From Fragilaria crotonensis (Eukaryota > Bacillariophyta > Fragilariophyceae > Fragilariales > Fragilariaceae): 41,378 nt of DNA. Made by a program: the position numbers and the translations under genes. Location of the stretch: the NCBI GenBank assembly GCA_022925895.1, contig JAKSYS010000571.1, positions 1-41,378 of the forward strand, given 5' to 3'. The notes under the pieces were generated by a model, which worked only from the letters and a program-made list of their open reading frames with translations, searched no databases and was not told the DNA's origin. This document shows, piece after piece, positions 31,548 to 41,378 of this stretch. Position 1 is the first letter of the stretch. Each line of letters starts with the position of its first letter.

Positions 31548-34409
31548 CTACTCATTCAGAACATGCTCTTTCGAACCCTCGTCCATTGTCGGTAGATCAA
31601 AACTCCGATTGCGGGGACGAGCACTTTCATCAAAGCGAGAAGTCGAAAGGCCACCAAATGAGACACGAGAACTTCCATCTAGATTTGATGTCGAAAGTCC
31701 ACCTAACGAGTCATCAAAACTCGATTGTCTCAACCTCGAGACAGGGACGACCTCTGCAGTGGCAGCTTTCGACAGGGAGCTTCGTTTTAAATTCGCACTG
31801 GCTACTCTCGCTCGTATCGCTTCAATCGTATCCGAAGGAGGAAGACTCTGGACGCTGGCGCCACTGGAGCGACGACCAACATTTGCGCTGTGACGTGCGC
31901 CAGACCCTTGTTGCATGGATGTTTTCCAGGCAGACACCGTCAATGACCGTGATTGCTCAACATTGATCAGTCGGAGCTTGGAAACAAATAGAGGGAGTAA
32001 AATGGCGAAGCATAGGAGAGTGACGAGAATGGATCGAACCACAAGGTCGACCTTCGGCCTTTCCTTGGACAGAAAAATCATAGGAACTCCAATAAGTAAA
32101 CTTTCGAGAACACTAAGCATCGACAGGCCAATGTAGCTCGTCTCGTTGAATTCAGCTGGCATCATTCGTGTCCGATAGGTTTGATAATTGCCAATGACGA
32201 CAAAGATCAGATTGACGGCAAACAGAGTTCCGACGAAGGCTCGATCTGCTTCGGTCTCAGTGTAACCACATCGACCTACAGACTCGATCGACCTGCCGTA
32301 CTTGTCAAAGTTCATGATCCGACCGAATCCATGTCAAGGTGCGGTAGCAGTCCAACTTATCAGAAGAGCAACATTAATTATCGAAACAAGGACAAACGGG
32401 TAGATGACATCCCGGATGGTGACATTCTTCCGCCTCATTTTGACAGAGTGATGAAATAATAGATTGATACGGAGCGACTTGCAGAGAAGAGACGAACTCG
32501 CAGTGCCAAACCCCAACACAAACAACCAAGGAGTAGCCATGCAGGCGGCGTCCAACCCTGCCTGTGGTATTGGTTCTTGTAGACTCATTGGTATGATACA
32601 GGATGCCATGAGCAATGTTCCGGCACACAACATGAGGAGAAAGAATGGTTGCGACGAACGAACCACGTGCTTTTGTCGGTACCAAATCGTCCAAGCAGCG
32701 AAACCGATTGACGCTAGAATGGCCAAAACTGACAAGGACCACATGAATGCTTGAATTCCCAACGGTAGGTCATTGTTGGACACTTCGATTGGCGGCAACT
32801 CCATGGGACGTTCCGATGAGCCTCCGTTGAAAACAAATGGTGACAAAATTGTGACGTTGCCGCTCGCTACGCGTATTATTGCAGATGCTCGCACGTCAAG
32901 CCCAATGCTTTCATCGTCGGCGGAAATGACCACATTCATGACATTGAACGCCAATCCATTCGAAGTTCTTGTGCCAGTCACTGGATCGAAAGAAATTGGT
33001 CCGGATACGCCTTCAAATTGAGTTGATTTGACTTGCAGCAACATTTGATCAGAAGTAATGAACTCTTCCTGGGAATCGCACAATGCGATACCGAGGGACA
33101 TGATTGCATCGTAATTCGTGTACTGGTACAGAGAGGGCGTCGCAGCAAAGTGAAAACCTTCAAAAGTCGTCAAATTATCATGCCTCGAAATATAGTAATC
33201 AATAAGCTCTTGATCCTTCCCCATTTCCGCCATGGCTTGTTCAAATGGAGGATACGGCGGTGGACTGAACAATATGACACCAATTCCGGAAAGGGCTTGT
33301 GCAATGGCGCGGTCCTCTGCGACCGTCGCTTGGAGCGTCGTATTGTAAAACGAAGGTAACAGGAGTGGGGCAAATCCATCACCAAAGTGCCACGAATACA
33401 GTGGATTCCCAATAACACCGGCATTCATCCCTTCTGTCACAATCATTTTGACGCTGGTCGTCGCCGCCGAAATTATACCAAACATATATCGCATTCCCGT
33501 TCCCTTGAGTTCCAGCCCTCCGTATGGATTCAACATCACCACCTTCATAGGGGACGGCCTTGATGATAATGTTTTGTTCACTCGCGGCGGATGCCAAATC
33601 CTTGGCAAATTGGCTCCCGTACGCGTCTCGGATAAAGAGAACACCCAATCGAGTCACGTGCAAGTGTTGTTTAAAGTATAATGCCGCGGCATCGACGGCA
33701 TTGGTCGGGACTGTCCTCATGAATGTGGGAGATTGGTCCTTATTTTCTAGAAGATGATGTGGAAGCACAATTCATGTGCGGTATGTTGTAGGATCCTGAA
33801 ATAATGGAAAGTGGTACAGATGAGGAGGAGCGAAAATCTCCCAAAATTGATACTGGTTGAGGATTTTGAAGGGCGTTTCTCAACACGTGAATTGTAGAGA
33901 AGGCGTGATGCTTGAATGGGAGAAAATGAAGAATCCTTCATGTCCATGGTCAAGTAAACATTGCAATTCGCTAGTCGTTCCGACAAGTACGGCAAAACCT
34001 GGTCTGATCGTTGGTTGAAATGATGCATCGCCAGAAATCCGGCAGCCTCAATGTAAATATTCGTTGTCGCAGGACTCTTGACTCCGTTCGTGATTTGCGT
34101 ACTCGGCATTATGCTCAAGATGTGAGCAAGTCGATAGCTATCCACTTTGATGACAGCCGAGGATGTTGAGAATTCAACACTTTCACCTCCTGATATTCGA
34201 AGATCATCCCAATATGATAACGACCTGTTTGTATTGTCATCTGCGTACTGATATTGTCTAGCCTTCGATGCTGTGGTTGGTGCCGAATTATTCGATGATT
34301 GATCCATGCTAGCTGCGAAATGCAGCATTTGAAGTGAATCCATGAATGGCAACACGATCGATCCGAAATTGATATGCAATGGACTCAGTACCTGCGTTCG
34401 ATGCGTCAC
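31548..34409 (-). CDS. GABA-B-like class C G-protein-coupled receptor, frameshifted
   Basis: The extracellular half is a periplasmic-binding (Venus flytrap) domain: GFLAMHHFNQRSDQVLPYLS, PVSILGDFRSSSSVPLSIIS, SPTFMRTVPTNAVDAAALYF, RLGVLFIRDAYGSQF, LKGTGMRYMFGIIS and YTNYDAIMSLGIALC. Seven helices follow: MWSLSVLAILASIGFAAWTI; FFLLMLCAGTLLMASCIIPM; WLFVLGFGTASSSLLCKSLR; FVLVSIINVALLISWTA; FVGTLFAVNLIFVVIGNY; MLSVLESLLIGVPMIFL; LVTLLCFAILLPLFV. A basic, Ser-rich cytosolic tail carries three near-repeats of GGLSTSxxD. The frame shifts at about 33895, 33755, 33515 and 32335, with no domain lost. The start is unclear: no signal peptide follows the Met at 34409, but another frame upstream offers LPIIVAAVAVAVYI. 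The ligand is unknown. Decay or consensus error are both possible. Confidence 0.82.
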
Positions 34410-35213
34410 TCTCTATTCGAATGTATACAGCGACGGCCACGGCAGCAACGATGATTGGCAAATGCCAATAAAGCGTAGATTGATATAGTGTTCCTTTTCG
34501 ATACTGGCGTGGTTCAAGATAATGGTGCGTTGTGCAGGAAGCGCCCCATGTGACTTCCCGTTAAGTTGTACGACTACATACATATATATAGTATGATCGC
34601 TGGCCGGAAAGCCAAACCAACATGCTCGTGTCTTTCCTCCAAAAAAAGCTCCAGCTTTGTCTACAATTTGTCTCGTAGATGACCTTCTTTGTTGTTCCAA
34701 TGATATGAATTAACGACCTCAATGACTCCTGGACGCAGAATAGGAACCTCGTGAAAGGTCTACCAATACATCTACATTCATTGACATTTTCGGTGTGAGA
34801 CATGGATATGCCCCTTGAAGAAACTTGCCTCCTCCTAACTTCCTCTTAAACTCGAATATTTACTATTTACGTTTTATTACTGTCGATTTCATCTTCATCT
34901 ATCTGTCGAGGGACTTTTCCACGGACAACGAACCATGGCTTGTCCTTCCAAGGACATGTTTCCTACACGAAACTAAGCGTATGATACATTTGGCAAACAG
35001 GCATGATGCATGAAGAATAGAAACAACGAATGCGACATATTTGGCCGTGAGTTTTGGAAGAGCATGACTGCGCAGAACAAATTCGTGCACGCGCGGCATG
35101 GAACAGCACTCGGCGCATGTCACCGAAGATAGCTTCGCTCCATATGCGAAATGCGAACTCATCGCACGCCAGCTGTCAACATGCACCCAATTGTTGTTAC
35201 TGGTAGAAATGAC
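34410..35213. other. Divergent spacer between receptor and DUF3067 gene
   Basis: About 800 bp carrying both upstream regions. A minus-strand frame at 34413-34700 meets the receptor start and may include part of its missing signal sequence in another frame. No other feature is supported. Confidence 0.35.
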
Positions 35214-35972
35214 ATGCTACTGCTGACCCTCTTTATTGTTTTCATATTGAAATGCCATTCATTTCTGATTTTGCCCCATCATCATCATCATCATGCTACT
35301 CACAAGATACAGTCGTGCATTCGGAATCGGTTCTTGTTGTTGACAGCGGAACGTTCCAACAATAATGACAACAGGACGAACGTTTGGAATGGAATTTCCC
35401 TACTGTGGGAGGAAGTTATTGAAATGTCAACGTATGGTCCCAGCGAACGACGAATGAGGAAAAAGGCTAGACAAGCTGCGAACGCAAGACAAAGTCAACA
35501 AGAGGAGGAGGAGGACGAGGATGCATTATCGTTAGGGAACTTTCGAAAGGCATTGGCCAATCAAGCATCCTCATTATCCTGTAAAGATGATGTTGTCGAT
35601 GATGACAACGACCCAACCATGATGGTCAACCAACAAAAGGACCTAGAGTTTGATGGCTATGCCCTGCGTGATTTGCTAGTGGCAAAATGGGGTGTTGCTC
35701 TGGATGTGGATTTTCAACGAGTTGCTGGTGACTCGATCTACTGTACGATCCTTCCAGTGGCATTTGGATCGCGCAAATGCCAGCATGAAACGGAACTGGC
35801 CTACCTTATGCATTTACAAGGTGTGGTGGAGGTACTCGAAAAATACCAAAACCTGGATTTGTTTGTTGACTTTATTGCAACGACGCCAAAAGTCCCAAAG
35901 GCAGGGACAGATTCAGTGCCATTTCGAATGGAAGTGAGTAACGATGATCTCAACAAGATTCTGAACAAGTAG
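35214..35972 (+). CDS. DUF3067-family protein, predicted plastid
   Basis: An intact single-exon protein of 252 residues. It starts with a signal peptide MLLLTLFIVFILKCHS followed by Phe, the diatom plastid-entry pattern, then a His run (six residues, CAT repeats), a basic transit-like stretch, and a Glu-rich linker. Residues 144-252 match DUF3067, a small domain of cyanobacteria and plastids: LEFDGYALRDLLVAKWG, IYCTILPVAFGS, ETELAYLMHLQGVVEVLEKY, LFVDFIATTPKVPKAG and a closing PFRMEVSNDDLNKIL. Function of the family is unknown, and its conservation in photosynthetic lineages suggests a plastid role. The Met at 35214 is preferred because the two upstream Mets (35151, 35181) would hide the signal peptide. 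Confidence 0.83.
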   Translation: MLLLTLFIVFILKCHSFLILPHHHHHHATHKIQSCIRNRFLLLTAERSNNNDNRTNVWNGISLLWEEVIEMSTYGPSERRMRKKARQAANARQSQQEEEEDEDALSLGNFRKALANQASSLSCKDDVVDDDNDPTMMVNQQKDLEFDGYALRDLLVAKWGVALDVDFQRVAGDSIYCTILPVAFGSRKCQHETELAYLMHLQGVVEVLEKYQNLDLFVDFIATTPKVPKAGTDSVPFRMEVSNDDLNKILNK

Positions 35973-36265
35973 TCCTGCATAGTTGGGTGGGTGCTCGAGC
36001 ACCTACCAGTTCACCCGTTCACCCTCTATCATGCTAACTTGTACATTCGTTAAGCAGCTACTGTAGGTGCACAACACGGCGAGTGTTGGTGGCGAACTCG
36101 GTGAATTGAGTCGAAGTACTACCAGTGCTACCGGTAGTGGCGTAAGTTGAGTAAGACGCTCGGAAAAAGTATTTTTATCTTTTGATCATTCTAATTTACA
36201 TATTTTAAGATTTATGATAAATCAACGATTCAACAAACTGTACGGCACAACACGTCACAAAACTG
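35973..36265. other. Spacer between DUF3067 and peptidase genes
   Basis: Contains GTAC/CCGGTAGT-type motifs near 36110-36145 and an AT-rich stretch just before the next gene. No gene. Confidence 0.3.
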
Positions 36266-37388
36266 ATGAGGTCGACAATGGCATCCTGCCAACACCGGAG
36301 CATGCTTCTACTCTCTCTTCTTCTATTATTCTGCAAATTTGAGCAGGTAGTTGGGTTTGTTGGCGCCCCTCCCAGTTTTCATCAAACCAAGCATTTGCAT
36401 CGTCCCCATGGTCGTTCGTACAGTCCGCGTCATCACCGTCCCTCGTACAGTGTTGGCAGCAGCCTATTCGCCGCTGCGACGAATACGGGTACATTGCTGG
36501 TATCGCGTTCAGATGGCAATGAGTACAAACTGGCATACCGTATAGCTCGACCCATGACACTATCGTCGCGACAAGCCGCTCCCGTCGTGGTCCTACATGG
36601 TGGACCATCTCTACCTGCCGACTATTTGTATCCGCTCGAACAAGCGGTAGAGTACCGATCGATTGTATTTTACGATCAAATTGGATGTGGTCGGAGTGAT
36701 GAGCCTAACGATAAGGCATGTTATTCAATCGACATGGCGTTGGATGACTTGGAAGCCTTGTTGAAGAAACTTGGAATCCGACGATTTCATTTGTACGGCC
36801 AAAGCTTTGGTGGTATTCTGGCCTACGAATATCTGAAACGACGGACGCAACAAAGTCAACTCAACGCTGCTAAGGATACAGATCCAATATGTCTATCCTG
36901 TGTACTATCCTCCACTCCGACAAGTGTCAAGAGAGTGGAAGAGACGTATGATCAACTTTTGGATGCTATTTGCTCAGGATCCAACATTGGAGGGTATTTC
37001 ACTACAGGAACGATTCCGCATGACACATCAATGCCGAACGGCTGCATCACCACAACCTCTGTTGGACGCCTATGCTCATGCTGGAACGGTCTGGCGTGGT
37101 ACAGATGCCATTAAAACGTGGGAGGCAACTCCCATTTCTGATGTCACAAACACGGAATCATCATCGTCGTCGTCATCGTCCTCTTTGCCGCCCATGTTGA
37201 TTCTGCGTGGCGAATATGACTTTGTAACGGAGGAATGCTCTGCGCGTTGGAAGGAGGTACTCTTGCTGCCTGGAACCATCCAGCAGGTTCGATTTCGAGT
37301 CCTCAAGGGGTGTTCCCATCATGGATTGCTGGAGGATGAACCAACGTATGGTGAAGTACTGGATTCGTTCTTTGCGGAATTCGATTGA
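36266..37388 (+). CDS. Proline iminopeptidase-like alpha/beta hydrolase, predicted plastid, one frameshift
   Basis: Proline iminopeptidases remove amino-terminal Pro from peptides using a Ser-Asp-His triad. The product of about 374 residues begins with a signal peptide (HRSMLLLSLLLLFCKFEQVVG) followed by Phe, then a basic Ser/His/Pro-rich transit-like stretch. Catalytic features: HGGPSLPADYL (oxyanion region), YDQIGCGRSDEP, the nucleophile elbow GQSFGGILAYEY, the Asp loop LRGEYDFV and the His in CSHHGLLEDEP. An indel at about 36968-36971 (one extra base or two missing in ATTT) changes frame between QLLDA and FAQDPTLEG; text on both sides is colinear with the family. A Ser run (nine residues, TCN repeats) precedes PPMLILRG. 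Triad residues are all present, so the gene is probably functional if the shift is an error. Confidence 0.82.
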
Positions 37389-38216
37389 GAGGATGACATG
37401 AAAAATCCATTGCCAGCATACAATCATGAGCTATGGGACTCTGTTCGGCGCAGCAGTACGAAAGCCTGAAGAACATTAATTGTTTCCTGTTTCTCTCATG
37501 ACTGAGGTGCACTGAGTGAGCACTCTCAAACATTTTGGTGAGGTAGTTCCGTTGCACACCGTCGATCTACACTGCACTCGTTATCGATCAAACATAATCT
37601 TTGGCATCCTGATGTGGCTGCTCAGAAAAGTTGTGAGAAGGCCCGTGTCACGAGGATACTGTTGCCCCATGTGTGTGTCTGTGTGTGCGCGCAGTTTGGC
37701 CTCGACTTCACATCCAAACGAAAACCACTGGTGTACACTTTACTGGTATTCCCGAACGATGGGCATTTAGTGCCTCGTACTTCTCTAGAATTGGCCCAAG
37801 ATGAACTCTGCCACATTAGGCCACAGTCTCAATGCATTGCTCCGCCTTCATGTTTCTAATATGTTTAATTGAAACTCAACCTTTGTCGTAAGCATTGAGA
37901 GATCTGTACAATCTAAGCGGCATCTGCATCACTTGGTGTAAACTTGAGGAAATATGTTGGTTCTAAGCCATTTTTATGTGGTACTGCAATCCAGTAGTCT
38001 GTGGTTTCACGGTTTCACCATATTGTAGGTGCATTTGGAATTTGGATCATATTAAATCATAGGGGAAATTACAATATCACGCATTTTTTTGCCACTTCAC
38101 ATCAAAATACCAAGTGTACCCATCACAGATTACAACATCGCATCACATCGCACACACGTCGTACACAGTCCACAGACATCACCTTGTCAGCAACTGTCGA
38201 ACTTAACCCGAGGAAG
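37389..38216. other. Spacer before the ankyrin gene
   Basis: About 830 bp, no supported gene. A short TGTGTGTCTGTGTGTGCGCG run lies at 37671-37691. Confidence 0.4.
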
Positions 38217-39281
38217 ATGATCCGGAGTTGCCGACGTGCCATTCGTCACTTATGCCAACCTTGCCGTAATGTCAATAACATAAGTAATGCTGATGATGAA
38301 AAAGCTTTCATTATGGCAAGCTATACGGGCCGAGTCGAAGTTATTCGTGAGTTGTTGCAACGCGGCACCGTTGATGTGAACCTCAAGGAATGGCGTGGCC
38401 GAACAGCCCTCGTCATTGCAAGTACGGTAGGCCATTTGGAAGTTGTTAGTGAATTGTTAAAACATGACATGGTCGATTTGAACGTCCGTGATCGCAATAA
38501 TGATGAGACTGCCCTCATATGGGCAACAAGGAGGAATCTTGGAAGTTGTTCGGGCATTGTTAAATCATTACAAAGTGGATGTGAACGTCGCTGATGGGGA
38601 TGGCAACACAGCCCTCATATGGGCTAGCCAATATGGTCATTTGCAAATCGTTCGTGAATTGTTAAATCACGACAAGCTGGATGTGAACGTCCGCGATTTC
38701 AAAAATGGTGCGACAGCCCTCATCGAGGCAATCAAGAAGGCCACTTGGAAGTTGTACTTGAGTTGTTAAAACACGACAAAGTGGATGTGAACGTTGCGGA
38801 TACGGATGGTACGACAGCCCTCATCTGGGCTACCCGATATGGTCGTTTGGAGGTTGTTCGTGCATTGTTGAAACGCGACAAGGTGGATGTGAACGCCGCA
38901 AATAATTATGGTGAGACAGCCCTCATAAGGGCAAGTAGATGCGATCAGGTGGACATTGTTCTTGAATTGTTAAAACACGACAAGGTGGATGTTAATCTTC
39001 AAACTCGTATCGGATGTTCCGCCCTTATCTGGGCGACCCTTAACGGCAGATTGGGCGTGGTTTCCGCCTTGTTGACACACAAAAACGTGGATTCAATTTT
39101 AAAGAATGTTGCAGGATCAACAGCTCTTGATATTGCCCGCAATTGTAATATGACTGATATTGCCAGACTTCTTGAGGAGCATGCTAATCTGTGTGTGCGT
39201 CGCCGCAACGCGGAAGAGTGGAAGCGGACGAGTGACTCGAACGGGAGTCGAGAATTGGCGTGGAGACCAGTTGGTTGTTGA
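38217..39281 (+). CDS. Ankyrin-repeat protein, frameshifted twice
   Basis: About eight to nine ankyrin units of the type TALIWATRYGRLEVVRALLK-x-DKVDVN cover residues from about 30 onward, in a protein of about 355 residues. Ankyrin repeats stack to bind partner proteins; the partner is unknown. The units are very alike at the DNA level (for example GACAAGGTGGATGTGAACGT), pointing to recent internal expansion. The frame shifts near 38535 (+1/-2) and near 38737 (-1, within AAGG), with the repeat register resuming exactly afterwards. The Met at 38217 (MIRSCRRAIRHL) is chosen because the upstream open frame is not protein-like. The carboxy end is basic and repeat-free. Its 3' end may overlap an antisense exon of the next gene. 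Confidence 0.8.
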
Positions 39282-40115
39282 ATGAAATTGTTTTTGATAA
39301 TGTCCATAGCACCTTGTTTCATGAATGCATGTTCCCTGCCGGATGTGCAACTTGATGTGAAAAACAACCCCTTCCAGGCTAGCGTCTCGGCGCCCTCGCG
39401 CAGTGGAGCTCGAAATCTCTTCTTGGACGTTATTCTTAAGTGACAATGTGGGCGACCGTGCATGAGGCCGGTGTCGGCGGATCTAGATGGTGTGAGTTAT
39501 CAATTGCGGCGCTTCGTAAATTCATTACCTTTTTATGTGACATCCTGGTGCGCCTGTGATCAATGGACGGAGACGTTGGAGTGCCAACAATGATAAGACG
39601 ACCAAACAAGATATGACAAAGCCGTAATCACACTACAACAAGACGCCAGTGCCGTGAAGACTGGTGGCTTACCATTCCAAAGCTCCATACTGGCAATTTT
39701 GCTGTTGACAGCAGGAACACAACTATCGCGTGTATCTCCCATACCCAATGGAGGACAGGGAGGATCATTGCTATACCAATAAGACTGCCCGTCAGGTATG
39801 AAACCGCTCTTTGGGCAAGTTTCAGCCACACAGTTCAAAGACTTGCCATGGCAATCGCATTTGGAGGAGGATGGCGTCCGACTTGAAAACAATTTCCGTA
39901 GTTTTGCAATTGGAGCTAGTAAGGGGTGGTCCAGGACAGACGCCACAAGGAACATCGCTGGATGGAGTATAAATCTCGGCTACGATGAAGTTGCGGATAG
40001 ACTGCTTTTCACTCCATTCACCCTCCCCTCTCGAATGGCTGTCGCTGTGGAGTAGATGCCGATAGCGTCCAAAAATATATGACGTGATGTGCTCGACCTG
40101 ATGTCTCCTGTCCAA
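39282..40115 (-). CDS. Cys-rich protein with a 25-nt microexon (gene model partial)
   Basis: Not recognised. The upstream part reads EIYTPSSDVPCGVCPGPPLT and then, after a frame change near 39860, KCDCHGKSLNCVAETCPKSG, DPPCPPLGMGD and DSCVPAVNSKIASMELWN. At 39672 a GTAAG donor starts a 119-bp intron; a 25-nt exon (39529-39553, GAPGCHIK) follows, then a 46-bp intron and a third exon from 39482 reading MHGRPHCHLRITSKKRF, WKGLFFTSSC and REHAFMKQGAMDIIKNN. Phases (1, then 2) agree at both junctions. Many Cys suggest a secreted or disulphide-rich protein. No ATG was found at the upstream end, and the true 3' end is unclear since the frame stays open antisense to the ankyrin gene as far as 38999. 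Confidence 0.4.
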
Positions 40116-40226
40116 TCCGAGTTATGCTCTTGCGCAGAAGAGATCTGTTTCAACAGAAGTAGCCATGGCAAAGCCTACGATGCTATCGCTTCGTACCATT
40201 GAGTATGTAAAATCGTATCGGCTTAA

Positions 40227-41378
40227 CTACCTCTTCCAAAACGTCAAAAGCACCTTCTGTATCAGAGTCTTTGATTGGGACGCCCGAGCAATGTCGACAG
40301 TAACCGACGCTTCTTTGGCAAAGCCCTTCTTGATTTGGCTACAGAACAACGCAAATTCCTCCTTCAAGCCTCCATATCCTTGGCTCCTCCTGAGGTTCCT
40401 TGCAATACATCAGCAAGCAAACGATCGTTCGCGGTGGGATCTTCGTTAACACTCATTGATTTTGATGTCCGAGCAACGTCGACTGTCAGCGACGCTTCTT
40501 CTTCCAAGCCGTCATAGATTTTGCTGCAAGACCTCGAGAATTCTTCACGCAGCGCCGCCATATCAGGTCGCAATGGAGTGGCTTGGACACCAACCGAAAT
40601 TTCCTTGGCAAGGTCCATATGCATTTGACTGCAGGACCTTTCAACTCTTCCCGTAGTGCCGACAAATCTGTCCCTCCTGAAGTTCGCCTTGGAGCTGCAT
40701 GCGTCGGGGTTCGGCTCGAGATAGGAACGAGACGTTGACTTCAACAGACGCTTCCTTTGCAGGTCCATATGCATTTGGCTGTAAGACTTTTTTAATCCCT
40801 CCGTGAGAAGCCAGATCAGTCCTTCCTGAGGTTCGCCTTTGAGCTACATTCGTTGGGATTGGACTCCTGATAGGAAGTTTACTTCAACCGAAGCTTCCTT
40901 GGAAAGGTCCGAATGCATTTGACTGTATGAAGTTTTGAATTCCTCCTCAGAGCTCCCAGATCAGGCCCTCTTGAGGTTCGCCTTGTAGCTGCAATCGTTG
41001 AGGTAGGACTCTGGGTAGGTTGTTGATTTCAACCAGAAGCTTCCTTGCGAGATCCAAATGCAGTGGCTGTATGACCTTTTGAATTCCTCCCTTAGAGCCC
41101 CAGATCAGTCCCTCTTGAGGTTCGCCTTGGAGCTGCAGTCGTCCTGATTGGGGACCGGAGGCGCCTCGACACCCATCGACGCTTCCTTCCAAGCCGATAT
41201 TGATTTGGCTACATGATCGTTTGAACTCCTCCGCAGACCCGCCATGTTAGTTCCTCCAGAGGTTCTCAGCGGAGCTGCATTCGTCAGGCTTGCCCTTCGA
41301 TAGGAATGTCGTCCTTCCCTGCCATTTTGATATTGGCACTGGCAGACGTCGCGAAGGTCGAGTGCAACAAAATATATA
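40227..41378 (-). CDS. Tandem-repeat protein, partial (5' end outside window), frameshifted
   Basis: Not recognised. On the minus strand the region encodes repeats of about 48 residues built on ALREEFSRSCSKIYDGLEEE / ALKEEFALFCSQIKKGFAKE, each followed by an EAS-x-TVD-x-A segment. Charge and Leu spacing suggest helices or a coiled coil, with a conserved Cys in each unit. Seven DNA copies of the EAS-coding region are visible. The frame changes between units several times (for example near 40413, where one T is missing before TGAAGGAGG), so no long continuous frame remains in the right part. The stop at 40227-40229 ends the best frame. It could be a decaying repeat gene or a repeat region that assembled poorly. 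Confidence 0.5.
40306..41220. repeat. Imperfect tandem repeat, period about 142-151 bp
   Basis: The anchor GACGCTTCCTT or GAAGCTTCCTTG followed by CAAATGCATTTGACTGTA-like text recurs at about 40306, 40491, 40596, 40747, 40890, 41036 and 41178. Spacings are 185, 105, 151, 143, 146 and 142 bases. The last four spacings are nearly constant; the first two differ and sum to 290, about two units. Confidence 0.75.

Noticed and set aside
33785..33910. A possible receptor intron ending in TTATTTCAG
   Set aside because: Another frame through this stretch reads PVSILGDFRSSSSVPLSIIS, which fits the family, so a frameshift explains it better than an intron.

Overview
This window looks like nuclear DNA from a photosynthetic stramenopile, most likely a diatom. 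Three kinds of evidence support this. Several predicted proteins start with a signal peptide that ends just before an aromatic residue (…SQA-F, …VVG-F, …CHS-F, …VEA-W), the usual form of a heterokont secondary-plastid targeting presequence. There is a GABA-B-like class C receptor of the type expanded in diatoms. Introns are short (62-119 bp) with GT-AG ends. No species can be named from the sequence alone.

Layout. 1-11.8 kb is gene-dense: the 3' part of an RRN3/TIF-IA gene (RNA polymerase I initiation), a Tat-type lumenal FKBP, a LarB-family (AIR-carboxylase-like) gene, a small acidic protein, an adenylate kinase, a J-domain protein, a VTT/TVP38-type membrane protein and a set of small secreted or plastid proteins, two of which share a C-terminal motif. 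12-28 kb is mobile-element territory: nested MITE-like inverted repeats, a decayed PIF/Harbinger transposase, an unrecognised four-exon gene near a Cys-rich ORF, a 165-bp direct repeat, two convergent decayed reading frames (one resembling Plavaka/KDZ-type transposases) and a non-LTR retroelement carrying an endonuclease but cut off where its reverse transcriptase should begin. 29-41 kb is genic again: an intact cytochrome P450 with a P450 remnant beside it, a seven-helix class C receptor, a DUF3067 plastid protein, a proline-iminopeptidase-like hydrolase, an ankyrin-repeat protein, a Cys-rich gene with a 25-nt microexon, and a repeat protein that runs off the right edge.

A striking global feature is the number of 1-2 base frameshifts inside otherwise well-conserved genes, including RRN3, which should be essential. 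Many are single-base losses at short homopolymers. Uncorrected consensus errors are the simplest explanation for the housekeeping genes, while the transposons and the P450 remnant look truly decayed. No operon-like organisation is expected or seen. Plastid-targeted products (FKBP, DUF3067, the peptidase, possibly the small secreted pair) are scattered through the genic parts. No prokaryotic-style system, CRISPR array, tRNA or rRNA gene was found.
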